In this document: in pieces, positions 47,692 to 58,460 of the stretch
Numbering within the stretch: position 1 is the first letter of the stretch
Layout of the letters: every line of letters starts with the position of its first letter
NCBI RefSeq assembly: GCF_010389155.1
Contig: NC_057768.1
Span: forward strand, 45,673,633-45,737,632
Direction of reading: 5' to 3'
Length of the DNA stretch: 64,000 nucleotides
Origin: Erigeron canadensis
Lineage: Eukaryota; Streptophyta; Magnoliopsida; Asterales; Asteraceae
Program-made: the position numbers and the translations under genes
Notes under the pieces: model-generated
Told to the model about the DNA's origin: nothing
The model's database searches: none
The model's input: only the letters and a program-made list of their open reading frames with translations

Positions 47692-47954
47692 AACTGGCAC
47701 CAAAAAATCTTGTAAAGGTTGGTATGGAAGCGTTAAGCACAGCAAACGAAAGGTTGTTAGGCAAAGAAGTAAGGACTTCACTCAATCTGCAACAATCTTG
47801 CCACTATCAGTACGTACCTCAAAACCCTATTGTATGTGTGGTGGCACCAGAGTCTACTACAGATTGTTGCAAGGTCAGCAGTAAGCCATCGTGTTCTGCG
47901 GTGGAGGGGACTAGGAAGCTTGACTTGATCAACAAATCAGTCTTTACTTTCTAG
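47692..47954 (+). CDS. Possible terminal exon or gene fragment, unknown protein
   Basis: A TTATTTGCAG acceptor precedes an open frame that reads SKLAPKNLVKVGMEALSTAN then ERLLGKEVRTSLNLQQSCHY, continues with a Cys-containing segment (VCVVAPESTTDCCKVSS) and ends LINKSVFTF. Only about 85 codons are open and no upstream exon was found. If it starts at the ATG (47724) it would be 76 aa. The second half reappears, broken, at about 53680-53830. It may be a real last exon, a small gene or a gene fragment. Confidence 0.4.
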
Positions 47955-48691
47955 CAAAAGGCACAGATGGGAGTCAGTTAATGCCTTCTTTGTTATTTAG
48001 TGTTTTTGTTGGCAGTATGATGCAGCTGCATGTGGTGTTTACAGGCAGTTTAGTAACTAAACTGGGTTTATAAATGTTCAACTTGCCTTGTATGAAGTAA
48101 TTCCTATAGTGGTTGTAGTGTTTTTAACGTTTTCTTAGTTGTTCATTCGATATTCCTCTCCCTCTTTGTGCATGGCATATCTTTATCGGAGTAGGTGTAA
48201 TAACCTTGACCCGTCTATCTTATGTATCTATTTCTCTCAGCCTCAATGGTACGTATCAAACCTACAAATTTTGCTATTGGGCAAGTATCTGACCTCATAT
48301 ATTATATGGCAAGAACATCATCAAAATATACTTGTTATCAGACATTACTCCATAAACACACAATAACAATAAACTAAAAGTTTGACACACACAATATTGG
48401 TGCTAGTAAGTGATGTATGAATACAAAACAAAACAAGACAATATAACACATTTCCAAGTACTTTTGTCTCATTTATTTATAAAGATGAAATGAAGCAGAG
48501 AATGTTGGTCTTGGTACAATTACCTTCACAAGCAGGAAGAATGCTATCCAGTTTTCATGAACAACATAACAGCCTAGATTCCTAGAAGCTTGCATGAACA
48601 AGCAGGGAATGGGTTACTAGTTAGATCTCAATATATTCTAAAAATCAGGCTCAAATTTTTTCCAGTTTTCATATGGGTGGTTTCGGCGAAT

Positions 48692-48809
48692 ACATGGAGA
48701 TGAATGAGTTATTTTCTTCCATAACTTTAAACAATCAAACTAACAAACTCACATGGAGATGAATGAGTTATTTTCTTCCATAACTTTAAATAATCAAACT
48801 AACAAACTC
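48692..48809. repeat. 59-bp tandem duplication (two copies)
   Basis: Two adjacent copies start ACATGGAGATGAATGAGTTA and differ at one base. They look recent. Confidence 0.9.
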
Positions 48810-51384
48810 ATAAGCTATAACAAGGTTTGAACCCACAACCATGATATTGTAGAAATCTACTGCCATCATGCCATATCTTCTCTTTTAATGGTCATACTAC
48901 ATGTCTATGATTACAGGAAACTAATGATATACGTATTCAACGGTTAATGCGATAGAATACAAGTGCTGTGAGATTCTTGAGTGTGACTCTTCCTTCACTC
49001 AGTCTACGCCCTATCAAGTTGCAGTATTCTGATCCAGTGGTCTCATAGAGATTTATAATTTTATAACTTTTTAACAATGAGAATACAGATATACTCCTTT
49101 CAATTTCAGAGAACAAATTAAATGTAAGGTGTTACAAATATACAGTTCAACGTGAAGTCTATATTAACACTACATATCCAAGCAATGACTTAGCAGTAAT
49201 AACAAGCAAAACGTATCTTAACTTATAGAAATGTTGGCTATTCATATAGTCTTCGGGTAGCACCACTAGACCTTCAACATCAACAAGGCAGAATGTCTCG
49301 TATTCCGAATATGGCTTAAACAAAAAATTCTTTGAGACACAGTCACACAGAAGTCATATATGTGTCAAGTAAATTTTAACCAATTCCTGTTGGTAAATAA
49401 ATGGAACAATAATATCACTTATGAAAAAAATAGGAAGGAATAGCATATAGTCTTTTATTTATGCCATTAACCAACGATATAATCACACAATTATATTTAT
49501 GCAGATGGATGCACATCAAAAAGATGCCATTGAGGGAATGTATTCTTATATAAAGTCCAAATTGCATATATCCTGGTGTGGTGAGCACAAGATTCTAAAG
49601 TTTTAAATTAAACCGGAGGGGATATACATTGAAAGATTATATTCATATTCCTTAGAAACCTTGAAAAACATATAATCTTACTAGCAGTCAATCTCAAATC
49701 CAAAACCGAATCGAAAGACTCAAATAGTAGCAGTTGGATCAAATGCTGGTCATAAAAGAAATCGTGTAAGATTAAACCATATCTGATCTTTCATGAATAG
49801 TTTATTCTGATCCTCAATTATTTACGTAGAAAAGTCTAAAGAGACATAGCATCATGCCCTGGGCTCCTCTTTAATATGCTTATGAATCTTACTTAGTATC
49901 TATGTTAGCTTTGTACCTGAAGCTAAGGAATGTATCGGGTCGAATCTGAGGATAGTTAATCTTAGAGACTTGCATAGGTCACCATAAGAACAACATATGT
50001 CTTGTTTGTAGATGTTCCAAATGAAACTAATGGAAAAAAACTTACAAGTGCAAAACATTACATGAAAAAAACATTAGAACACCACAGAGAGTATGTTAGA
50101 ATTACAAACAGTAAAGGATAATATCTAAGTATAAGACCCTGAGAACTATCAGCCAAGAATAATATCAATGTATAAGACACTGAGAACTACTACATGCTAA
50201 TGACAAATTTAAATGCCTCTATTGATCAATTTTCTTAAACAATGTATCCTAGACCAAATAAGGGCTACTAACTCAGGTATTAGTCTACAAATGAGTACCC
50301 CACAGTTGGGTTTCTCATAGATATATAATCACTTGGTCTTTTCATACGTCATGTATTCTCTCTTTCCATCATTGCATTCATGAATGCCTATAATGATAAT
50401 GGCTGGGCGAGATGTCCCAATGACCTTCCATTCACATCAGTTATGTTATATTCCTTGGAACCAAGCCCATCGCATGTACTTCCCAGAAACAACAAACAAT
50501 ACCTTCGCCATCCAACGAATCAGAATATTAACCCTTGCATGCACACACCGTAGTTCACTGGATCCGATATCTCCTCCAACTCCATGAGTTGGGAACATCA
50601 CAATCAGAAGTTCCAACTTAAAGGTGTGGCAGACTTTAAGCAACTTATCCATCAACTAATCTAGAAATTCATGTGTGCGCTAAACACGTGACGAAAAAAA
50701 GTGGCATGCAAGGAGCTTCAAGTGGAACTCAGCGAACAATTTTATTGTAAGAAAAACAGCCTCCTCCAAGTCTCCAACAGTCCTGTGCCTAGATTTTCCT
50801 CGCTATAATCCAAGGCCACGTTGTTAATCACCCTATGCCTAGATTTGAATAGACTAGGTTCAAATCCAACCCAATATCAAGGATTAAGTAAAGCTTCCTC
50901 TCCGAGCTATGTGTAATTTGGATATTCATTGTAAGGTTTTAAATACCATCTATTTAAGCAATAAATACAATGGGATCAATCCATACAAATCCCATGGTCT
51001 CTTGAATATACAGTGCGCACCTACCAGACTAGATTATCATGGGAAACGGGAAAATGACCAAGTGTAGTGCAATATTCCTAGATCAAGTGAGGGTATGAAT
51101 TAAATGTGTTGAATGCGGCCATGAATGAATAGTACTGCATATTTATACTGTTCATTTTAGGGCACAAGCAGATGTTGGGCCTTTACCCCTCCAGGCTTTC
51201 ATGGGATAGTCCATAAAAGGCAAAAATGACCAAGCGAAAGACCTAGAATGTTCCATGGCAGTCTGACATAACAACGCCAGAATCCGGCTGTCATATTGGC
51301 ACGTTCCTATAATTTAGGAAGGGAGACCAGTCGTCCTATCATCCGGTACATTAGATCGAATAGTAGTAATTAGACCATTTGACA

Positions 51385-51560
51385 TGGTGGTCCATTGGTA
51401 AGGACTTTGCACTCTCAATGTAGAGGTAAAAAGTTCTATCCTTTCCCACTAATGGCCATAGAGGTTCACCCACTATGACTCCAGGCTCGCAAAGCAAGTC
51501 ACCTTGAGATTAGTCTGGTTGCAAAGCGAGTGGAATCACCCAAACTCGTAAGAAGACAAA
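51385..51560 (+). mobile_element. tRNA-derived SINE-like element
   Basis: TGGTCCATTGGTAAGG (A-box-like) is followed about 44 bases later by AGTTCTATCC (B-box-like), and then by a body with CTCCAGGCTCGCAAAGC. This fits an internal Pol III promoter and resembles the SINE at 29609-29857 in its A-box context. I did not find a convincing target duplication, so the ends are approximate. Confidence 0.6.
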
Positions 51561-52887
51561 AATAAAAGCATAAAGATAATAAAAACAATAATGACTTTTA
51601 GATATCGTTTGCTATCTGGTTATTTGGTCATGTAGGCCCGGATGAGCAATCCAGTAGAGAGTGATGATATGTCACATCATCACTCTCCAACAAATACAAT
51701 TACTTTGTCATACTATTTGAAAGGGGAATTAAATCATTAATGATCTAAACTTCTTTATATGAGTGGTCCTATGAGTAACTTCTCCGAAAAGTTGATCTAA
51801 ACCGTTATAATTCTTGGACTACTCTTTACAACAGTTAGATTCTCAATCGTAGTGAAATGACACAATAGAATCCTGGAAGATATCAAAGATTAACCGGCAT
51901 TTGTGAAATTTGATGCTATATTGTACTTTTAGCACTGAAGTGTGCTAAAAGCTTTGGGGCATCTATTCTTATGTGACACTTCTTAAAGTCGCCAAGCTTT
52001 AGAATATTTCGATGCATGGCCAAAGTGAATATAACTAAGCTTTTGTTTGAAAATTTTGTTTTAGTAATGTATTAAAAATCCCAAACTAGGGGTGGTGTAA
52101 AAGACAATAGATGATAAAACTAAGGATTCAAAGCAATTAGGGACATTTTTGTCCCAAATCCAAATGTATACTAGATATTTATACAACAAACTGAAAAGAA
52201 AACTTACAAATATAATTAAGCAGCTGAAAAACAGAAGTTACCGGAATACAGGTCAAACTTAAGATGATAAACCAATTGTGTCCAGCGGAGAAGTATGTAA
52301 TTGCTTCTTCCTGCAAACACAAAGGTCTTGCATGAAATTTTCTATGGTTCTATCCATAATGTGTTAAATTTACCCTAGAGCTTTGAACTCTTTGAGCTAG
52401 CTATCTGCCATGTTCTTGACTCAATAAGTGTTCAAAAACCTCTATACTGCTTCTTTATTTGTACTTTCTTTTGAATTACAAAATTCATGATCAATTTTGG
52501 TGACATTACTTAAAATTGTAAATGCAATCTACAATGCTTTTCTTGCCTCTCTATATGTTTATCTCCATGGTATCGAATGAATGATAATAATGAATTCCAT
52601 AAAAAGATTCATCAGACAAAAGTTTAGCATGTATAGAAAACTCTTAACAGGTAACTTTGGAAGGTTGGTCGAATAATCTAAGCCCTGAAATGGCTACTGA
52701 TTAACACTGAAGTTTGATCTCTTAAAGGTTCGGGGCATTATGTGTAAACTTGGTACATTTACTGTGCAAGGATTCCATCTACTTATCTGAAAGGAATTGA
52801 TTCAAAGCCCTCATTGGTGGGATTTCTTAAGATAATATTTATTTCTTTTATGCCTTTATCTATAGAAAATACTTAAATAAAAAAAAA

Positions 52888-52911
52888 GGGAGGGAGGGAG
52901 GGAGGGAGGGA
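52888..52911. repeat. (GGGA)n microsatellite
   Basis: Six GGGA units lie directly upstream of the TATA box of the 67-aa gene. Confidence 0.9.
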
Positions 52912-52919
52912 GTTATGCT

Positions 52920-52930
52920 CTCTATAAAAA
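52920..52930 (+). promoter_or_regulatory. TATA box of the 67-aa gene
   Basis: CTCTATAAAAAG lies about 115 bp upstream of the ATG at 53041. The same motif and surrounding bases occur upstream of the paralogue (58081). Confidence 0.65.
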
Positions 52931-53040
52931 GAGTCTGGTCTCAAATTTCATGCAGCCCGAAACATAAGCAACATTCCCATCATAACTCATATATAGTACC
53001 AGAAACTTCCTATAAAATCCAGTACAACCTTTTCTTGTGG

Positions 53041-53244
53041 ATGTCAATGAAGACTAATCTTGCTATGTTAGGGTTAGATTGCTTCAGGACGGTGGATGAT
53101 AAGCGTAAGGGCGAACAACAACCTCAACAACAGTTATGCCGTCACAGGCATTTATCACAACACTCAAACATTCATCAAGTGATCCTTCCAGCTTCCGAAA
53201 GGCGAGGGATGGTCGTTAAATTTTACCAAACAGCAACATCTTGA
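53041..53244 (+). CDS. Small Gln/His-rich protein of unknown function, copy 1, 67 aa
   Basis: The frame begins MSMKTNLAMLGLDCFRTVDD, has a Gln-rich basic middle (EQQPQQQLCRHRHLSQH) and ends VILPASERRGMVVKFYQ plus a short ATS tail. No signal peptide, membrane segment or known domain is visible. The paralogue at 58176 shares DCF/NCF...VDD, the QQP(Q/R)QQLC block, the IHQV(I/T)LPA block and V(K/I)(K/D)FY near the end, which argues for selection on the protein. The upstream in-frame ATG (52915) overlaps the TATA box, so the start at 53041 is preferred. I do not recognise the family. Confidence 0.65.
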   Translation: MSMKTNLAMLGLDCFRTVDDKRKGEQQPQQQLCRHRHLSQHSNIHQVILPASERRGMVVKFYQTATS

Positions 53245-53679
53245 GGTGGCACACTACTTTTGGGTAAACCAAACTGCAACACTCAATATCTTGTTTGCCT
53301 AGTTAGTGTATGATACATGTGTAATTAGGGAAGTGGAAGCAGCTGTCTGGCTCTTCACATTAAATGATCCAGGTAGTTAGTATACAGACATGCTTCATCC
53401 TCTACTAGGTCGAGCGTTTTTTTCTGTACCCATGTGCTGTACTAATATAAACTTTTCTGTATAAACTCAAGCTCTCTCTCTCTCTCTCATTCTCTCCAAA
53501 TATAATCTTAAGGAAAGATCATATGCAATCTGTTAAGTTTAACCAAGTGTAGATACAAAAAAAAAAAAAAAGAATATACAATCCAAAATGGCACCTCAGA
53601 CACAACTTGTTGCTCGGGTAAGAAAGCTGTAATTACAGCAAATTAAAGATTATGCTAAAAGGATGCTCTTCCCCCATTC

Positions 53680-53960
53680 TGCAACAATCTTTGCCACTAT
53701 CAATATGTACCTTAACATCTGACTGTTCATCTGCTAGAACCAGATTCCACTTCAGATTGTTACAAGGCCAACAGCATGCCATCAAGTTCTCTGGTGGTGG
53801 ATAGCAACGCTTGATTATCAATAAGTTTTTTTACTTTTAAAAAGATACATAGATTGAAGTCAACTAATGTCCTTTTGTTATCTAGTGTTTGGAATGGCTG
53901 TATGAACTAGTTCACATGGTCTTTACAGCTATTCCCCAAATTAAACTTAGTTTGTAAGTG
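53680..53960 (+). pseudogene. Degraded copy of the 47.8-kb exon
   Basis: TCTGCAACAATCTTGCCACT-type sequence and the following bases (GATTGTTACAAGGCCAACAG) align with 47796-48060, but frame-breaking changes remove the open frame. The 3' flanking sequence (TTGTTATCTAGTGTTT) is also conserved. It marks the start of duplication unit 2. Confidence 0.65.
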
Positions 53961-54202
53961 TTTTACACTTGACATTTTAAATTCTCATTCTCCTTTCTGC
54001 TCCTCTCTACCAAGTATCAAACAATCTTTGCCACTATCAATATGTCATCAAAGTATCAAACATTATGTCATCACTTATAAAAATTTCTCAATATGTCATC
54101 AAAGTATCAAACATTAGGACCTCCAACTTCATGATCACGAAATAAATGACATATAACTTCAGGCATGAGCTTTGCAGATTTGGCACCTTTATCATCAAAA
54201 GG

Positions 54203-54748
54203 TAGGGCTATAAACGAACTGAACAGTTCACGAACAGTTCATGAACCGTTCGGCGGGAAGTTCGTTCGTGTTCGTTCGTTTAGTTAAATGAATGAACATG
54301 AACAAAGCTCTCGTTCGTTCATATACGTTCGTGAACATTCGATAATCTGTTCGTGAACGTTCGTTCGTTTATGTTCATGAACCGTTGTTCGTGAACAATA
54401 GTTTGTTTATGTTCGTGAACATTTGTTCGTTATGTTCATTTACAAATATAAATATGTGCTTTATATAATATATATTATTAATACCTAACTATTTAAGAAA
54501 AAGTTAAAATAAAAATACTTAATTTATAAATATTTCGTTCGTTTGTGTTCGTTCATTAGTGTTCGTTCGTTTGTGTTCATGAACAGTGAACAATCGTTCA
54601 TGAACACAAACAGTCGTTCATGAACACAAACAAACGAACATGAACAAGTCATTTTGTTCGTTAATTTGTTCGTGAACCGTTCGTTAAGTTAAACGAACGA
54701 ACATGAACAAGGTCCCGTTCGTGTTCGTTCGGTTCGTTTACAGCCCAA
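54203..54748. mobile_element. hAT MITE rich in GTTCGTTC/GAACGAAC repeats, 546 bp
   Basis: The ends TAGGGCTATAAACGAACTG and (reverse complement) TTGGGCTGTAAACGAACCG are flanked by the exact 8-bp TCAAAAGG at 54195-54202 and 54749-54756. Both arms consist of dense GTTCGTGAAC/GTTCGTTCG motifs in inverted orientation. The centre is AT-rich and there is no transposase. Confidence 0.88.
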
Positions 54749-54966
54749 TCAAAAGGTCAAAACAAGTACAACTAGACAACTAGTTTTCAGAAACCCTGGA
54801 AAACTACATCAAATTAAATAGAACTATTGCCCTCAGTTGTTAATCCACTCATATGATTTACCCGGCCAACATGTAGCATGCAACTGTTAATGAGATACGA
54901 CACTGAAAATGAAGTTATTCTCTCTTCTTCTTCTCACCCTTTCTGCCCTAACAAGTTGCAGCCTTT

Positions 54967-55255
54967 TTTTTTTCTTGAAAGAGGACAATACGTCATTTCA
55001 ATTATCAATAAAAAAACACATATACAATCATTCAAACATGGTGGACATTCCCACCTTTTACAACCTGAGACTACAATCAAAAACAACCTACACTATACAT
55101 CATTCCACTACTAATCTAATTTTATACCAACAACTAGATAGTCTAATACTAAGACTCAAGTACATTTTGAATCTTGATGCAAGTTCATTGAGTTGTTTCA
55201 ATCTTATAAATGCTACACCTACAAAAGAAAAATGTGTCGCCAATTAAATAACTTA
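54967..55255 (-). mobile_element. Probable non-LTR retrotransposon 3' tail
   Basis: A poly-T run followed by CTTGAAAGAGGACAATACG and C/A-rich DNA reads, on the minus strand, like a LINE 3' UTR ending in poly-A. Similar poly-T starts occur near 2827 and 43891. There is no ORF and the target duplication is not identified. Confidence 0.4.
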
Positions 55256-57930
55256 TTTATTTTTTCTCCCTCTTAGTTAATTGGATCATCTCACACGCCG
55301 CATGTGTCCCCCCAACAAACAAACAAAAAAAAAATTTGATAAATAAAGAAATCTTGACATGACATACTGCACATAAGCGGCACATATATACATTGTCAGA
55401 AGAGTCTTGAACCCATAAAAACCAATTAAATAAGACCACGTTAATACCAATCACATATAAAACTACATGAAGAAGAAATATTGAAAGATTCTATTCTATC
55501 CGATCTTTCATGTATACTTTATGCAGATACTCAATTATTACAAGTAAGAAGGCATAGCAACATTGCACATTGCATAGCCCCCCCTCTCTAATATGCTTAT
55601 GAATATTTTACTTTAATCTATGGCTTTTGCACCTACGACAAGGAAGGTATCAAATAAAATCTCAGGTCGAAGAATCTTATATAAAGGCATGGGACACCTT
55701 TAGAACACCAAGTGTCTGCCTCACAGATGTTCCAAAAGAATATATAATATAATGGGATCAATGAAAATATATCCAAAAAAATATACCACATGCAAAAGCA
55801 CATCCCAGCATACAAAAAGATTTAGGAATTAGATATCACAAGGTACTAACCAACTTGTAAGATACACTTAAATATTCATAACACTAATCTAACAATCTAT
55901 TAAACTCTTTTTATATTGAATAATATCTGATTGAGGCCATATTCACAAGTTTCAAATGCAAACATGCTCATAATAATAACATTCAATTAAGACTAGCTTC
56001 TCAAATATAAACTAGCTAGGTAAATTAGATAGATATAGTAAATAAAAATACCTTGAGCGCAAGTGCCCATGAAGTGAAGGGATTTCAGGCGCTCTCCGGT
56101 GAGTATTAGAGCCTAATTCCGTCATCGAAACATATATATAAATTTGAGTATTTGCAGAGATGAGACCAAACCGAACCAAATGGATGGGGTTTGATTAGAG
56201 GGTTATTATTATTATTATTATGCTCATAAACATCATGAGTGAGAGTTGCAAGCAACTTGTAGTTCTTCTTGTTTAGCTTTTGCAAAATCCAATCATTCAG
56301 TCTGGTTTTGTTAATAAATACTAATATAATAATATATTTGGATAATGATTATTAGGATTTTTAATTTATAGTTTATTTAAATAATGACATAAGCGAAAGT
56401 CAATTTGATAAAATTGAGCGATTTGATTGGTTAATTAGTCATTAGTTCAGCTGTCTTATAGTATATATAAAGATAAAGATTAAGATTAAGATTTTTCATA
56501 ATTAATTTATATTTTTTCATTATTTTTTTAATGATGATGACATATTATGACTTTTTAATATTTAAATATTACTAAATATGTTACAGTTTACAACTTTAAT
56601 AACCATATTATTAGTTGTAATATTTAAATATCATTAAAATTAACAACTTTGATGAGCATAATTTTAAAAATTATTTCAATATAATAAAATCAAAATTTTT
56701 TTATATATATAAATCATTTTAGCTAACAAAAATAGTAAACTAAATTCAAAACGCAAAAATTAACATTTAATGCTAATAATATCATAAGGCATAGTGGATT
56801 AGACACGAGTCTAGAATCTAATATGTAATTATACTTGCATCGTAATTAATATAAATTATTAATTCTTTCTTTACAAATTTAAAATATTAACTTCTTTTTT
56901 TAACAGCAGTGGTGATTGGACTCAGCGACATGCTTCTTCATCGTCCGGTAGAGATCGATCACGTCACCAACATAGTCAATTCGAGAGCATGACTGGCGGT
57001 CGAAGTCTCATTACTACCGTTCTGGAGGAAACCAACTAAATGTTGAAGAAAACCCCCATTAAATGTTCAGTTGGGTTAAATTCTAAGGACTGATATATTA
57101 GCTTTTTATTTTATTTTACTTTTCTTTATATCTTTTTTTCTAGTTCTTTTTTATATTTTCTCTTCTCCCGTTTAAAACTCGAAAATATAATATTAAAATT
57201 TAGTTAATGAGGATGATATAAGTTAAAGAATTAAGCTACTTTGTATAATGACAATTCTAGTTGTTATAAACTAGGTAAATGAATAAGAATGTGAGATTGT
57301 CTAATTGGGATATATGTTATTTTATAATATACCTATAAACTTCAAATATGTTATTGGAATTTGAAATCCGTGAAAAACGGTATTGTGTATTAACCATGTT
57401 ATTTTCTAACCCTCGTCAGACCATTCTAGAATCTAGATATACTTGTGGAGGGTTGAAAAGTAATACTTCTTGTGATGATACATCTTTACCTATTTTTAAT
57501 ACGATTCACCACAAAAGTTAAAAAGAAAAGGAGCATCGTTTTATTTTCTTCTGTTCAAAATGCCTATATATTCAAGTACACAAAATCAGAGATTTAAAAA
57601 TGAGATGCACAAAACTTATTTTAGCAATTTAAACCCTAAAAAAAGTCACATAAAGAGTTAATTCTCTTGATGGTGATTCTATGATTGACCAAATTGCAGA
57701 CTCGAGAATGAGCATTTAAGTTATAACAAAATTTGTTATAGATCCTGAATTCACCAATTTAAAAATATCAGATATTTTTACTCAAAGGTTTAATTTTGTT
57801 TTGATATATTTCTTGCATTTATAATCTTTCGAAATGTATGTATGAAAACTACGGGTGTAGAAAATATGTAACGGTTCATTGAACGATATGTATTATATTA
57901 TATAATTTTATTTTGTAAACCGCATCCTAT
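55256..57930. other. Unit 2 interior and AT-rich DNA without a confident gene
   Basis: It includes duplicated blocks (55480-55770), the candidate first exon of a minus-strand transcript (56052-56125), an (ATT)n microsatellite near 56203-56221 and long AT-rich DNA. Confidence 0.4.
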
Positions 57931-58080
57931 GGAATAAACTAATCCACTTATCCATAAGGAATCGATTAAAGGCCATTTTAGTGGCAACTCTAACTAGAAA
58001 TGATTATATTCTCTCATACGAGTACTTAATGCTTTACCTATTAAAGAATAAAAAACTACGAGGATGCAACAAATTCTCTC

Positions 58081-58090
58081 TATATAAAAA
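58081..58090 (+). promoter_or_regulatory. TATA box of the 74-aa gene
   Basis: CTCTCTATATAAAAAGAGG lies about 95 bp upstream of the ATG at 58176, at nearly the same place as in the paralogue. Confidence 0.7.
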
Positions 58091-58175
58091 GAGGCTTAAT
58101 TGTCTAATTGAGCTAAGCAACAAACTTCCATCATCTTTCTATAAGTTCTTAAAATACGGCTATTTTTCTAGCTTA

Positions 58176-58400
58176 ATGGAATCAAAGACTAGTGTAGATA
58201 TTGCTATCGCAGGGTCAAACTGTTTCAATTTGGTGGATGATGAGAGCTTTGGGCCAAAGGTAAATAAGCGTAATGGTCAACAACAACCTCGACAACAACT
58301 ATGCCTTTACCAGCATCGGCCACAATCCTCTACTATCCATCAAGTGACACTTCCGGCGAGAGGTGTGGTCATCGACTTTTACAAAGTGCCAACATCTTGA
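58176..58400 (+). CDS. Small Gln/His-rich protein of unknown function, copy 2, 74 aa
   Basis: The frame begins MESKTSVDIAIAGSNCFNLV, has a Lys/Gln-rich middle (KVNKRNGQQQPRQQLCLYQH) and ends IHQVTLPARGVVIDFYKVPT plus Ser. It is a tandem paralogue of the 67-aa protein at 53041. Conserved blocks lie at the centre and C-terminus, and the N-terminus is diverged. Upstream in-frame ATGs (57981 and later) lie before or at the TATA box, so translation from 58176 is preferred. The C-terminal hydrophobic-basic LPARGVVIDFY block is the best candidate functional motif. I cannot assign a family. Confidence 0.7.
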   Translation: MESKTSVDIAIAGSNCFNLVDDESFGPKVNKRNGQQQPRQQLCLYQHRPQSSTIHQVTLPARGVVIDFYKVPTS

Positions 58401-58460
58401 CTCTTGAGGTGGCATCCTGATTAGGCGTAAATCCAGCCTAGTTGATATATGTGTATGTAT

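Larger units (their letters stand above)
48100..52757. other. Unit 1 interior without a confident gene
   Basis: It holds diverged duplicated sequence, two small tandem duplications (48692, and a partial one near 50117-50190), a GTTTGAACCC tRNA-like B-box motif near 48827, the SINE at about 51385, and candidate exons listed separately. Confidence 0.4.
47796..53330. repeat. Imperfect tandem segmental duplication, unit 1
   Basis: Blocks at 47796-48060, 49775-49930, 49990-50040 and 52790-53300 match blocks in the same order at 53680-53960, 55480-55640, 55725-55770 and 57940-58450. The offset is about 5.9 kb falling to 5.2 kb, with substantial divergence and indels between blocks. The unit carries the 67-aa gene near its right end. 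Confidence 0.7.
48544..56125 (-). other. Putative spliced minus-strand transcript, three candidate exons
   Basis: Candidate exons are 56052..56125 (ATG at 56125, reading MTELGSNTHRRAPEIPSLHG, donor GTATTT), 52242..52310 (acceptor TTTGCAG, donor GTAACT) and 48544..48573 (acceptor AATCTAG). In one frame the last two read EEAITYFSAGHNWFIILSLT and CIPAVMLFMKTG then stop, a plausible hydrophobic C-terminus, with AATAAA downstream near 48478. Joining the first exon to the second in the ATG frame instead gives a 41-residue peptide ending DTIGLSS. The phases do not reconcile to one long protein, so an exon may be missing or this may be non-coding. Confidence 0.25.
53680..58460. repeat. Imperfect tandem segmental duplication, unit 2
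   Basis: It is the counterpart of unit 1. Unit 2 alone carries the hAT MITE at 54203-54748 and a LINE-like tail at 54967. Unit 1 alone carries the SINE at 51385. These insertions therefore post-date the duplication. Confidence 0.7.

Noticed and set aside
52915..53040. Upstream N-terminal extension of the 67-aa protein
   Set aside because: The ATG at 52915 overlaps the TATA box, so the extension is unlikely to be transcribed.
56790..56830. GCATAGTGGATTAGAC, tRNA-like A box
   Set aside because: No B box is found at a suitable distance.
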